Shown here piece by piece: positions 14,925-22,817 of a stretch of 25,890 nucleotides of DNA. Source of the stretch: an uncultured Mailhella sp. (GTDB lineage: Bacteria; Desulfobacterota; Desulfovibrionia; Desulfovibrionales; Desulfovibrionaceae). The stretch covers positions 1-25,890 of the forward strand of contig CAOMFZ010000008.1 of NCBI GenBank assembly GCA_948482415.1. Reading direction: 5' to 3'. The notes beneath the pieces are model-generated. The model did no database searches and was not told the origin of the DNA. It worked only from the letters and a program-made list of their open reading frames with translations. A program made the translations under genes and the position numbers. Numbering within the stretch: position 1 is the first letter of the stretch; the number at the start of each line of letters is the position of its first letter.

Positions 14925-16892
14925 ATGACTGATGATCAAAATGCATCTGTTGAAGCAAAAATGACAGAACAAGAAATATTGCAAGCACTTGCCTCTAAGG
15001 ATTCCATGGTTGTACGTCAGGCTGCATTTGAAGCTGCCAATCAAGGTCTGAAGTCTGCATTGCCTTTACTGGTAAGTCTTTTTGAAAGCCAAAGTATGGG
15101 GATTATTGAAGCTGTTGAAGTTGCAGTAAGAAAAATACGCGGCGAAGAAGCTGTGCGGCTTATTATTCCTGTTTTGCGCAATGAAGATGCAACAGTAAGA
15201 AATATTGCAATGGATATTTTGCGCGAAATTGCTGAAGATGACGTGCAGTCAATGATTGACCTTGTCTATGATGAAGATCCGGATATTCGTATTTTTGCAA
15301 CAGATATTTTGGGATCAATCAAAAACGCAAGCGTTGTGCAGGTTCTTTCAGAAGCTCTTCTCCACGACCCGGAAGTTAACGTTCGTTATCAGGTTGCTAT
15401 CAGTTTGGGTGAAATCAAAGACCCCAAATGCGTAGATGTCCTGAAACAGGCTATTGCGGACGAAGAATGGGTACAATATGCTGCCATTGGCGCTCTTGCA
15501 AAAATCAGAGACACACAGAGCGTTGACGTTCTTTTGCAGGCTCTTGATACTGTTTCTCCGCTGGTTGTTTCTATTATTATTGAAGCGCTTGGCGATATCG
15601 GTACAGTCAAAGCCGTGCCCAGACTTTTGGAATATCTGGCAAAATGGGACGGTCCTATCCGTATCAAAGCCCTGAAAGCTATTATCCAGATTTTAGGTCC
15701 TAATGCCTTGAGCTTTTTGGGTGCGCAGCAGCTTACATCATTCCAGGAATATATGATTGAAGCTTTGAAGGAAAAAGATGAAGAAACCCTTATGGTTATT
15801 CTTTCAGGTCTTTCTTCTGTCGGTATGGACCCTGCTGTAACCAAGGCAATTTTAGAACTTGGCAAACGTATTGATGCCAATGTCCAGTTAGAATTACTCC
15901 AAAAAATAATTGATACCTTAAAACTTATTGGCTATAATGAAGAATTGGAAAGTGCCCTTTCCAGCGACAATGAAGTTGTGCGCAGAATTGCCATTGAAAC
16001 CTGCGGCGGCTTGCAGGGCAAGGGCGGACGCTTTGTCTTGAAACGTCATTTTGAACAAATGAATTCAGAAGACAAAAAGCATGCCATTAATTTAATGGCA
16101 ACCAATTCTGATGAACATGATATTCCGTTCTTTGTCAACCATTTGGAACAAAGTCAGGAACCGGAAGTTATCTGTGCCGCGCTTCGTTTCCTTGGGGTAA
16201 AGCAAAAACATGTGGAATCAGCACCAACCATGATTAAATTTTTGGAAAGCGAAAACCAAAGTATTCATGATGCTGCACTTGAAGCATGTCTTGCTTTGGA
16301 AGATGAAGAAACAGTTTTGAAAATTACTTCCTATAAAGATAATGAACGGGCAGATTTAAGAAAAATGGCTGTTTATACCATGGGATATATCAATGCTGAA
16401 TTCTTCTTTGAAGATTTGGCAAAGGCCATGGACGACAGTGATTCTTCTGTTCGTAAAACAGCTATTGAAGCCATTGGTTACGGCTTGCCGCAATCAGAAA
16501 CCAAAAATAAAATGCTCATGTTTGCAATGCAGGACGAAGACAAGGAAGTTCGCCTCAATACTGTCGGCATCATGAGTGAACAAATGAATGAAGAGCTTAT
16601 TCCTACTCTTGTAGCTGCACTTTCTGATACTGATGATTGGGTAAAAATGAGAGCATTGGAAGTCCTTGGACTCTATAAAATAGATAGTGTTGTACAAACT
16701 GTTATCGATATGATTCCAAATTCAGAAAAGCTTGTAAAACTGAAAATTATTGAAACTCTTGCACTTATTGGCGGTGATCAGGCGTTTCAGGCATTATTGG
16801 GGCTTGTTGATTCTGACGACAGCGATATTCAGCATGCAGCACAAGTTGCTATGGAGTCAATTACTCGTGAGTTAGGGGAAAATGATGAGTAA
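14925..16892 (+). CDS. HEAT-repeat protein embedded in the chemotaxis operon
   Basis: A 655-residue, all-helical protein made almost entirely of HEAT / PBS-lyase-type repeats of about 31 residues. Examples are PVLRNEDATVRNIAMDILRE, LVYDEDPDIRIFATDILGSI, LLHDPEVNVRYQVAISLGEI and LSDTDDWVKMRALEVLGLY, with the recurring D-x-x-V-R-x-x-A pattern. No signal peptide, membrane helix or catalytic motif is seen, so it is likely a cytosolic scaffold. It sits between cheB and cheR, its stop codon overlaps the cheR start, and GGAG precedes its ATG, so it is made together with the Che proteins. A role in assembling or regulating the methylation enzymes is inference; no substrate can be named. Confidence 0.9.
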   Translation: MTDDQNASVEAKMTEQEILQALASKDSMVVRQAAFEAANQGLKSALPLLVSLFESQSMGIIEAVEVAVRKIRGEEAVRLIIPVLRNEDATVRNIAMDILREIAEDDVQSMIDLVYDEDPDIRIFATDILGSIKNASVVQVLSEALLHDPEVNVRYQVAISLGEIKDPKCVDVLKQAIADEEWVQYAAIGALAKIRDTQSVDVLLQALDTVSPLVVSIIIEALGDIGTVKAVPRLLEYLAKWDGPIRIKALKAIIQILGPNALSFLGAQQLTSFQEYMIEALKEKDEETLMVILSGLSSVGMDPAVTKAILELGKRIDANVQLELLQKIIDTLKLIGYNEELESALSSDNEVVRRIAIETCGGLQGKGGRFVLKRHFEQMNSEDKKHAINLMATNSDEHDIPFFVNHLEQSQEPEVICAALRFLGVKQKHVESAPTMIKFLESENQSIHDAALEACLALEDEETVLKITSYKDNERADLRKMAVYTMGYINAEFFFEDLAKAMDDSDSSVRKTAIEAIGYGLPQSETKNKMLMFAMQDEDKEVRLNTVGIMSEQMNEELIPTLVAALSDTDDWVKMRALEVLGLYKIDSVVQTVIDMIPNSEKLVKLKIIETLALIGGDQAFQALLGLVDSDDSDIQHAAQVAMESITRELGENDE

Positions 16893-18405
16893 CTTAAACG
16901 ATCCAAATAAGAAAAGTTTTTCATCAATGTTCGGTGGAAAGGCTGCCGCAACGACAACGGCAGCAGCCAGCGGCGGGGCAGAAAGAGGTTCTTTTTTTAA
17001 GAGTTTTGTCAAGGATGACAAAGACGATAAAACTGCAAAGCCTGTCAGTCCTTTTTCTGCACAGGCAAAAACTGCTGAACCGCAAAAAGTAACATTTTCA
17101 AGCATGACAGCAGGAAAGACGGCTGAAGCAAGTGCAGCGACTGAAAGACCTTCTTCTTTTACCGCCATGCAGGCAAGTGCTGCAAATGCCGCCAATGCTG
17201 TCAGCGCCATAAAAAAGCCGACTTCCAGTTTGCTTTCTGATATCAGCAAATTATCATTGGAAGAAAAACTTGCTGTCATTGAAAAACTGCATGCTGATAT
17301 TGCCAGCGAAACAAAAGGCAATACCCGTTTAATGCAGCAGGCAACCCAGTCTCGTCTGGCTGCCTCAGCAACCCAGCCGGCGCCTCAGGCAAGACCCACT
17401 GCGTCTCAGCTTTTTAAAGCGTCTCAGCCGCAGGCAAGTTCTGCTGCTTCTTCCTTATTTGCTAAAAGAAATGCAGCTGACGATTCTGCAACGCTTGCGA
17501 ACAATGTCAATGCAATTCGTTCTCCTCTTGCCCGCCGTGCTTCAGGAGATGACGCAGGCGGAAATGAAATTAAAATCACCAATGATGAATTTATCATTTT
17601 GCGTGACTTCCTCTATGACCAATGCGGTATTTTCGTTGGGGAAAACAGAAAATATCTCATGGAAAACCGCTTGAATACTCGTCTTCGTGAGCTTGGTCTG
17701 CACAGTTTCAGCGAATATCATAATTATTTGCGTTATGATAAAAATAAAAAAGCAGAGCTTAACGAGTTGTTCATAAATATGACAACCAACGAAACAAGCT
17801 TCTTTAGAAACAATGTTCAGCTCGATATTTTCAGAGATAAAGTTTTAGCGAAACTTATTGCAGAACAAAGAGCAAAAGGAGAAAAGAAAATCAATATCTG
17901 GTCAGCAGGCTGTTCCTCAGGGGAAGAACCATATACTATTGCAATCATTCTTCTTGACCTCCTGAAAGGGGAAATCAACGATTGGAATATAAAAATCACT
18001 GCTAACGACCTTTCTCTTGCCATGCTGAATATTGCGCGCAAAGGGGTTTACAGTGAATACGCCCTTCGGACAACTCCTCCGGAAATAATTGAAAAATATT
18101 TCACCAAAGAAGGCAAAATGTATAAAATTGTACCTGCTGCGCAAAAGCTTGTACAATTTGGACAAATCAACCTTGCAAAATCCGACGAGCTTGCACGGGT
18201 AGACCGTTCTCACATTGTTTTCTGCCGCAACGTTATTATTTACTTCGACGATGCAATGAAAAAACATGTTATCAATGCCTTTTACGATAACTTGTTGCCT
18301 GGTGGCTATTTGCTTATCGGTCACTCTGAATCCCTGCATAATATCAGTAGAACCTTTAAGCCGGAACATCATCCGGGTGCTATTATTTATCGTAAACAAA
18401 GTTAA
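16885..18405 (+). CDS. cheR: Chemotaxis receptor methyltransferase with long disordered N-terminal extension
   Basis: Uses SAM to methylate receptor glutamates, opposing CheB. The catalytic half (about residues 230-505) has the N-terminal helical CheR domain (FLYDQCGIFVGENRKYLMENR), NMTTNETSFFRN, the SAM-binding IWSAGCSSGEEPYTIA and IVFCRNVIIYFD. Ordinary CheR is about 280 residues. Here about 230 extra residues lie in front, low-complexity and Ala/Ser/Gln-rich, with recurring SF-type motifs (SFSSMFGGK, SFFKSF, TFSSMTAGK, SSFTAM, SQLFKAS, SSLFAKR) and one predicted helix (LSLEEKLAVIEKLHADI). The start is the second of two adjacent ATGs: AGGGG (16874-16878) is six bases before 16885 but only three before 16882. 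The gene overlaps the HEAT gene end by eight bases, suggesting coupled translation. Confidence 0.95.
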   Translation: MSNLNDPNKKSFSSMFGGKAAATTTAAASGGAERGSFFKSFVKDDKDDKTAKPVSPFSAQAKTAEPQKVTFSSMTAGKTAEASAATERPSSFTAMQASAANAANAVSAIKKPTSSLLSDISKLSLEEKLAVIEKLHADIASETKGNTRLMQQATQSRLAASATQPAPQARPTASQLFKASQPQASSAASSLFAKRNAADDSATLANNVNAIRSPLARRASGDDAGGNEIKITNDEFIILRDFLYDQCGIFVGENRKYLMENRLNTRLRELGLHSFSEYHNYLRYDKNKKAELNELFINMTTNETSFFRNNVQLDIFRDKVLAKLIAEQRAKGEKKINIWSAGCSSGEEPYTIAIILLDLLKGEINDWNIKITANDLSLAMLNIARKGVYSEYALRTTPPEIIEKYFTKEGKMYKIVPAAQKLVQFGQINLAKSDELARVDRSHIVFCRNVIIYFDDAMKKHVINAFYDNLLPGGYLLIGHSESLHNISRTFKPEHHPGAIIYRKQS

Positions 18406-18459
18406 GAATAAAAATTTCAGGCATACCGGAAAAGTGCAATTAAAATTTTAGTTTAAGGC

Positions 18460-18488
18460 TAAAGATTTTCTGGGCATAACCGTATAAT
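18460..18488 (+). promoter_or_regulatory. Tentative internal promoter upstream of cheY
   Basis: In the 151-base gap between cheR and cheY, a perfect TATAAT (18483-18488) has no good -35 box at 17 bases. The same stretch reads TAAAGATT, 11 bases, ACCGTATAA, which is close to but not an exact match of the flagellar sigma-28 pattern (TAAAGTTT-N11-GCCGATAA). Either would let cheY and cheA be made separately from cheB and cheR. Confidence 0.35.
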
Positions 18489-18556
18489 AGAGTATACAAA
18501 CGTTCTGGTATGCGTGATGATAGAGAAAAAATAATCTTTCAGAAGCGTAGGTAAGT

Positions 18557-18928
18557 ATGAGTAATAAGACTATTTTGGTTGTTGATGACTCAAAAACAAT
18601 TCGTAACTTAGTCGCATTTATTCTCAAAGCAGAAGGAATGCAAGTTGAAACAGCTGAAAACGGGATTGATGGTTTGGAAAAACTCTACTCAATGCCTCAA
18701 ATCGACCTTATTTTGACCGATATCAACATGCCAAGAATGGACGGTTTTTCTTTTATTGCCGCAGTGCGTGAGCAGGACGGCTATAAAGATATTCCTATTA
18801 TCATTCTCTCCACTGAAGGCGGCGAAGATGATATTCAAAGAGGAATCAGCCTTGGTGCAAACCTTTATATGGTAAAACCTGCCCAGCCGGAACGAATGGT
18901 TCGTAATATTAAAATGTTATTAGGATAA
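18557..18928 (+). CDS. cheY: Chemotaxis response regulator
   Basis: A single-domain receiver of 123 residues. It has the acidic pair D10/D11, phospho-acceptor D55 (TDINMPRMDG), switch residue T86 (ILSTEG) and K107 (MVKPAQ), and no output domain. Phosphorylated by CheA, such proteins bind the flagellar motor switch. Its place directly before cheA, 35 bases from the cheA start, supports CheY over a generic receiver. Single-domain receivers are hard to tell apart by sequence alone, so a phosphate-sink role remains possible. Confidence 0.93.
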   Translation: MSNKTILVVDDSKTIRNLVAFILKAEGMQVETAENGIDGLEKLYSMPQIDLILTDINMPRMDGFSFIAAVREQDGYKDIPIIILSTEGGEDDIQRGISLGANLYMVKPAQPERMVRNIKMLLG

Positions 18929-18930
18929 AA

Positions 18931-18946
18931 AGGGGTATTTACCCCT
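18931..18946 (+). other. Hairpin between cheY and cheA
   Basis: AGGGGTA, loop TT, TACCCCT: a perfect 7-bp stem ending three bases before the AAGGTGG ribosome site of cheA. There is no T run, so it is not a terminator; it could protect the cheY message end or tune cheA translation. Confidence 0.4.
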
Positions 18947-18963
18947 GTAAGGTGGTAGGTATT

Positions 18964-21900
18964 ATGAGTCAAGAATATTTAGACCCTGAACTTATTTCTG
19001 ATTTTATTATTGAATCTCGCGAACATCTTGAGACCATCGAGCCTAACTTGTTGGAGCTTGAGAAATCTCCGGAAAATTTGGTTCTGCTTAATGATATTTT
19101 CCGCCCCATGCACTCCCTGAAAGGTGCATCCGGCTTTTTGGGTTTAAATCGTATTAATAAGCTTGCACACAGAGCTGAAAATGTACTTGATGAGCTTAGA
19201 AAAGGCACAATGTCTGTCGATTCTACGATTATGGATATTATTTTGGCGACAACAGACGCTTTCAATAATATGCTTAATAACCTCGAAAGTACCAACAGCG
19301 AAGGTGATGTACCTACTGAACACCTTATTGATTTATTAGACAGAATTTTGGCCGGCGAACGGTTCTCCAGCATGGAAGAAGCCTTGAACGGCGGCGGGTC
19401 AGCGGCTCCGGCTGAAGCGGTTCCCGTTGAAGCTGCTGCCGAACCTGCTCTTGAAGCCGCTCCTGTGGAAGCAGCTCCCGAACCGACAGCAGAAGTTTCA
19501 GCCGAACCTGTTGCAGAAGTACCTGCAGCACCGGTTGAAGCGGCGGCTGAACCTGAACCGGCACCTGCTGCACCTGAAGCTGTTTCAGCATCTGAACCTG
19601 CATCAGCCGCATCTGCTCCCAAATCTTCCAACGGAAAACGCAAAGTTCTTCCTTCCAATGAATGGATTGCCGGTCTTGCCAAAAAACCTCCATTGGCACT
19701 TTCTGCCTTTGGGGAAGACCATTTACGCGACTTTATTGACGAAGCACTTGATAATATTTCCGGGCTTTACGACGGCTTGATCGAGCTTGAAAAAATTTCC
19801 AATGAGCATGAAGATGCCCATGAATTAGTTAATACATTATTCAGAAATTTCCATAACTTAAAAGGTAACAGCGGTCTCATTGGCTACCATGATTTAAATG
19901 CATTGACCCATGAAGCTGAAACATTGCTCAACAGAGCAAGACAGGGTGAACTTGTTGTTACCAATGATTTGATTGATTTGCTGCTTGTTGTTGTTGACGT
20001 TATGGATGCTCTGATCAGAAGCATCAATACTTCCGGCAACAGTGCCGATGTTTTTGATACGTCTGAACTTCTTGCTCAATTACAAGATGCCGTTGCCGGC
20101 AATCCGCCCAGCCTTCCTCCTTCCATTTTCCTGCCTGACGATGAACAGAGCGAAGCACCTGCAGAAGAAGCTCCTCAGGAAGCACAGGATGTTCCGGGTG
20201 CCCCTGAATTACAGGAAGTTTCCGTTGTTGGCATTAAAGAAATGCCTCTTACTTCTATTGGGGCAGGGCTTCTTGACAGTGATGACGATTTAGCTTTGTT
20301 CCAATCCACTGTAAAACAACAATATGCTGTTATTCAATATGCTTTGAAAGAATTGGAAAAAGACCCAACGCTCAAAGCACAGCAAGATGCGCTTTTCAGA
20401 GGCTATACCGCAATCCAGAATGCTTCCAGCTTTATGGAATTTGCAGAACTCAAAGAATATGCGCAAAGAACTGCCAATATTGTTGATCAGGGCAGAAACA
20501 GTGATGTTGGTTTTGAATGCCTGATTTCCCTTTTGGATCAGGAAACAGATATTATTGTTGAAATGGCGAATAATGCCATTGAACAGGCTCTTATTGCGAA
20601 AAATCCGGAACTTGCTGCACAGGCAGAAACACAGACAGCTCCCGCAGCCGCACCGGCTCAGCCAGCCCCGGCAGCGCAGGCACAACCTGCTCCTGCACCA
20701 AAACCTGCCGAAGCACCAAAGCCGGCTGCTCCAGCCGCTGCGCCTGCTCAAGCAGCGCAAGCCGCACCTGCTGCACCAAAACCTGCTGAAGCTCCGAAAC
20801 CTGCTGCCGCTCAACCCGCACCTGCCGCACCGGCTCAGCCAGCCCCGGCAGCGCAGGCACAACCTGCTCCTGCACCAAAACCTGCCGAAGCACCAAAGCC
20901 GGCTGCTCCAGCCGCTGCGCCCGCTCAAGCAGCGCAAGCTGCACCTGCTGCACCAAAACCTGCTGAAACTCCGAAACCGGCTACAGCTCCTGCCGCTTCT
21001 GCTGCTCCTGCCAATGGTGCAAAACCTGCTGATGCGGCAAAGCATGATAAAGCAACAACTTCAAGTATTCGTGTTGATTACGAAAAATTAGACCACTTGA
21101 TGAACTTGATTGGCGAGTTGCTGATTAACCGTAACCGTTATGCCATGATCACCAAGAACCTTGAGTCTAATGCTAATGAAATAGATATTGTCAGTGTTGC
21201 TCAGGACTTATCAGAAACAACCTATGCCATGAGCCGTGTTTCTGATGATTTGCAGGACACTCTCATGAAAGTGAGAATGCTGCCAGTTTCTTCTGTTTTC
21301 ACCCGCTTCCCGCGTCTTGTTCGTGACCTTTCAAGAAAAGTGAACAAAGAAATCGAGCTTATTTTTGAAGGTGAAGAAACAGAACTTGATAAGAGCATTA
21401 TTGAAGCAATCAATGACCCGCTTATGCACTTAATCCGAAACAGCGTTGACCATGGTATTGAAGATGCTGAAACCCGTAAAGAACGCGGTAAATCTGCTAC
21501 CGGTCACGTTACCCTTCGAGCATATCATAAAGGTAACTCCGTTGTTATTGAAATTGAGGACGACGGACAAGGCATTGATCCTGAAAAAATGCGCGAAGTT
21601 GCTGTCCGCAAAGGCATTATCAGTGCAGATGAAGCAAAAGCGCTTACTGACAGAGAAGCAATAGAACTTATTTTTGCGCCCGGTTTCTCTTCTGCGGAAG
21701 TTGTTACCGATATTTCCGGCCGTGGTGTCGGTATGGACGTTGTTCGTACAAATATCAAAAACCTGAAAGGTAATGTTACCGTCCATACGGTACGTCACCA
21801 GGGCACACGCTTCACCCTGTCCCTGCCGCTGACCCTGGCAATTATTGAAGCCCTGATGATTAAAATGGGCAACCAAACCTATGCAATTCCGCTTGATGCT

Positions 21901-22263
21901 GTTGCAACAACCACCAAGCTCGAAAGCAGTATTCTTACCAGTATTAATGGTCGAAATGCCGTAACGCTGCGCGGTGAAGTATTAGGTATTGTAGATTTGG
22001 GCGAACTTTTAGACTTGCCTGAAACCGTGAATAACGATATTATTTCTGTGGTTATTTTACAGGATAACGATAAGCGTATTGGACTTGTCGTCAATCAGCT
22101 CCTTGACAGACAGGAAATTGTTATTAAGCCGCTTGGTATGTATCTGAATAATATTCAGGGCTTGTCAGGTGCAAGTATTATGGGTGACGGCAGCGTGGTC
22201 TTAATTCTTGACCCCCATGAAATCTATACAATGGCATCGCCAAAAGCGATTTTAAATCAATAA
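18964..22263 (+). CDS. cheA: Chemotaxis histidine kinase with three HPt-type domains
   Basis: Central kinase of chemotaxis, taking receptor signals via CheW and phosphorylating CheY and CheB. At 1099 residues it is much longer than the usual 650-700. Order: HPt1 (MHSLKG, H50), Glu/Pro/Ala linker (145-225), HPt2 (FHNLKG, H297), linker, an HPt-like third domain (about 440-550) in which Thr (T482) replaces the histidine. Then comes a Pro/Ala/Lys linker (553-698) built by a 177-bp tandem duplication, the dimerisation helices (VDYEKLDHLMNLIGELL), an ATPase domain with N box HLIRNSVDHG (about 822), G1 DDGQGID (about 866) and G2 GRGVGMD (about 919), and a CheW-like domain to the end. The start is ATG 18964, eight bases after AGGTGG; an upstream GTG (18952) overlaps that site. 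Confidence 0.96.
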   Translation: MSQEYLDPELISDFIIESREHLETIEPNLLELEKSPENLVLLNDIFRPMHSLKGASGFLGLNRINKLAHRAENVLDELRKGTMSVDSTIMDIILATTDAFNNMLNNLESTNSEGDVPTEHLIDLLDRILAGERFSSMEEALNGGGSAAPAEAVPVEAAAEPALEAAPVEAAPEPTAEVSAEPVAEVPAAPVEAAAEPEPAPAAPEAVSASEPASAASAPKSSNGKRKVLPSNEWIAGLAKKPPLALSAFGEDHLRDFIDEALDNISGLYDGLIELEKISNEHEDAHELVNTLFRNFHNLKGNSGLIGYHDLNALTHEAETLLNRARQGELVVTNDLIDLLLVVVDVMDALIRSINTSGNSADVFDTSELLAQLQDAVAGNPPSLPPSIFLPDDEQSEAPAEEAPQEAQDVPGAPELQEVSVVGIKEMPLTSIGAGLLDSDDDLALFQSTVKQQYAVIQYALKELEKDPTLKAQQDALFRGYTAIQNASSFMEFAELKEYAQRTANIVDQGRNSDVGFECLISLLDQETDIIVEMANNAIEQALIAKNPELAAQAETQTAPAAAPAQPAPAAQAQPAPAPKPAEAPKPAAPAAAPAQAAQAAPAAPKPAEAPKPAAAQPAPAAPAQPAPAAQAQPAPAPKPAEAPKPAAPAAAPAQAAQAAPAAPKPAETPKPATAPAASAAPANGAKPADAAKHDKATTSSIRVDYEKLDHLMNLIGELLINRNRYAMITKNLESNANEIDIVSVAQDLSETTYAMSRVSDDLQDTLMKVRMLPVSSVFTRFPRLVRDLSRKVNKEIELIFEGEETELDKSIIEAINDPLMHLIRNSVDHGIEDAETRKERGKSATGHVTLRAYHKGNSVVIEIEDDGQGIDPEKMREVAVRKGIISADEAKALTDREAIELIFAPGFSSAEVVTDISGRGVGMDVVRTNIKNLKGNVTVHTVRHQGTRFTLSLPLTLAIIEALMIKMGNQTYAIPLDAVATTTKLESSILTSINGRNAVTLRGEVLGIVDLGELLDLPETVNNDIISVVILQDNDKRIGLVVNQLLDRQEIVIKPLGMYLNNIQGLSGASIMGDGSVVLILDPHEIYTMASPKAILNQ
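20651..20990 (+). repeat. Tandem duplication of 177 bp inside the cheA linker
   Basis: The block starting CACCGGCTCAGCCAGCCCCG at 20651 recurs from 20828 with very few differences, a period of 177 bp (59 codons, in frame). The second copy drifts after about 20980. It doubles the Pro/Ala/Lys-rich flexible linker between the third HPt-like domain and the dimerisation domain. High identity suggests a recent event or ongoing recombination. Confidence 0.85.
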
Positions 22264-22270
22264 CTCATAT

Positions 22271-22298
22271 AAAAAAGGAACAATATGTTCCTTTTTTT
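22271..22298 (+). terminator. Terminator after cheA
   Basis: AAAAAAGGAACA (22271-22282), loop ATA, TGTTCCTTTTTT (22286-22297), T run to 22298: a perfect 12-bp stem. It ends only 12 bases before the cvpA start codon, so cvpA either depends on read-through or has a promoter inside the 3' end of cheA. Confidence 0.85.
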
Positions 22299-22310
22299 AT
22301 TGGAAAAGCT

Positions 22311-22817
22311 ATGGCTCTCAATTATTTTGATATTTTTGTAATCATTGCAATGGCGTTCTTCTTTATCAAAGGCGCATACAGCGGCTTTTTTGAAGAAGTT
22401 TCAGGCATTGCTGCCATTATCTTGAGTATTTTTCTTATCCGCATGTACGGAAATACAGTTGCGGATTTTATTGGCAGATACAGCTCAAGTTCCTTTAATT
22501 ATCCTTTTGCCATTGTTAGTATTGTCGTGGCTGGCTTTTTGGCGGTTTCTATTGTGGCGAAGCTCCTGAGCAAGGTTATGCAGATAACTTTTACAGGCTG
22601 GATAAACCGTGTGTTAGGAGCGTTGTTTGGTATTGTGAAAGGACTCCTCCTGACAGGACTTGTGGCATTTGTTTTGTCATGGCTCCTGAAAAATGACCCG
22701 CTGGTAACAGGTTCCCAGACAATACCGTATCTGCTTGACATTATGGGAAAACTCGTTGATTATGTGGTTGGAAATTATCAACATTTACAGGTGGATATAT
22801 GGAAGCAAATAAATTAA
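22311..22817 (+). CDS. CvpA family membrane protein
   Basis: A 168-residue inner-membrane protein with four predicted helices (FDIFVIIAMAFFFIKGAYSG; AAIILSIFLI; FAIVSIVVAGFLAVSIVA; GLLLTGLVAFVLSWL) and the family signature WINRVLGALFGIVKGLLL. CvpA was named for colicin V production in E. coli, but homologues are widespread and have been linked to envelope and bile stress; the molecular role is not established. A GGAAA ribosome site lies seven bases before the ATG. Its last 19 bases overlap mazG, so the two are co-translated. Confidence 0.9.
   Translation: MALNYFDIFVIIAMAFFFIKGAYSGFFEEVSGIAAIILSIFLIRMYGNTVADFIGRYSSSSFNYPFAIVSIVVAGFLAVSIVAKLLSKVMQITFTGWINRVLGALFGIVKGLLLTGLVAFVLSWLLKNDPLVTGSQTIPYLLDIMGKLVDYVVGNYQHLQVDIWKQIN

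Noticed and set aside
18969..19682. Minus-strand open frame of 237 codons rich in Ala/Gly/Ser
   Set aside because: Antisense shadow of the first HPt and linker of cheA; no family motif.
20651..20990. Repeat structure as a CRISPR array
   Set aside because: Only two long in-frame copies without unique spacers; it encodes a protein linker. No CRISPR-like array was seen anywhere in the window.
20290..21045. Minus-strand open frame of 251 codons rich in Arg/Ser/Cys/Leu inside cheA
   Set aside because: It mirrors the Pro/Ala-rich linker of cheA, has no ribosome site and a composition typical of an antisense shadow; the + strand protein has full kinase domains.
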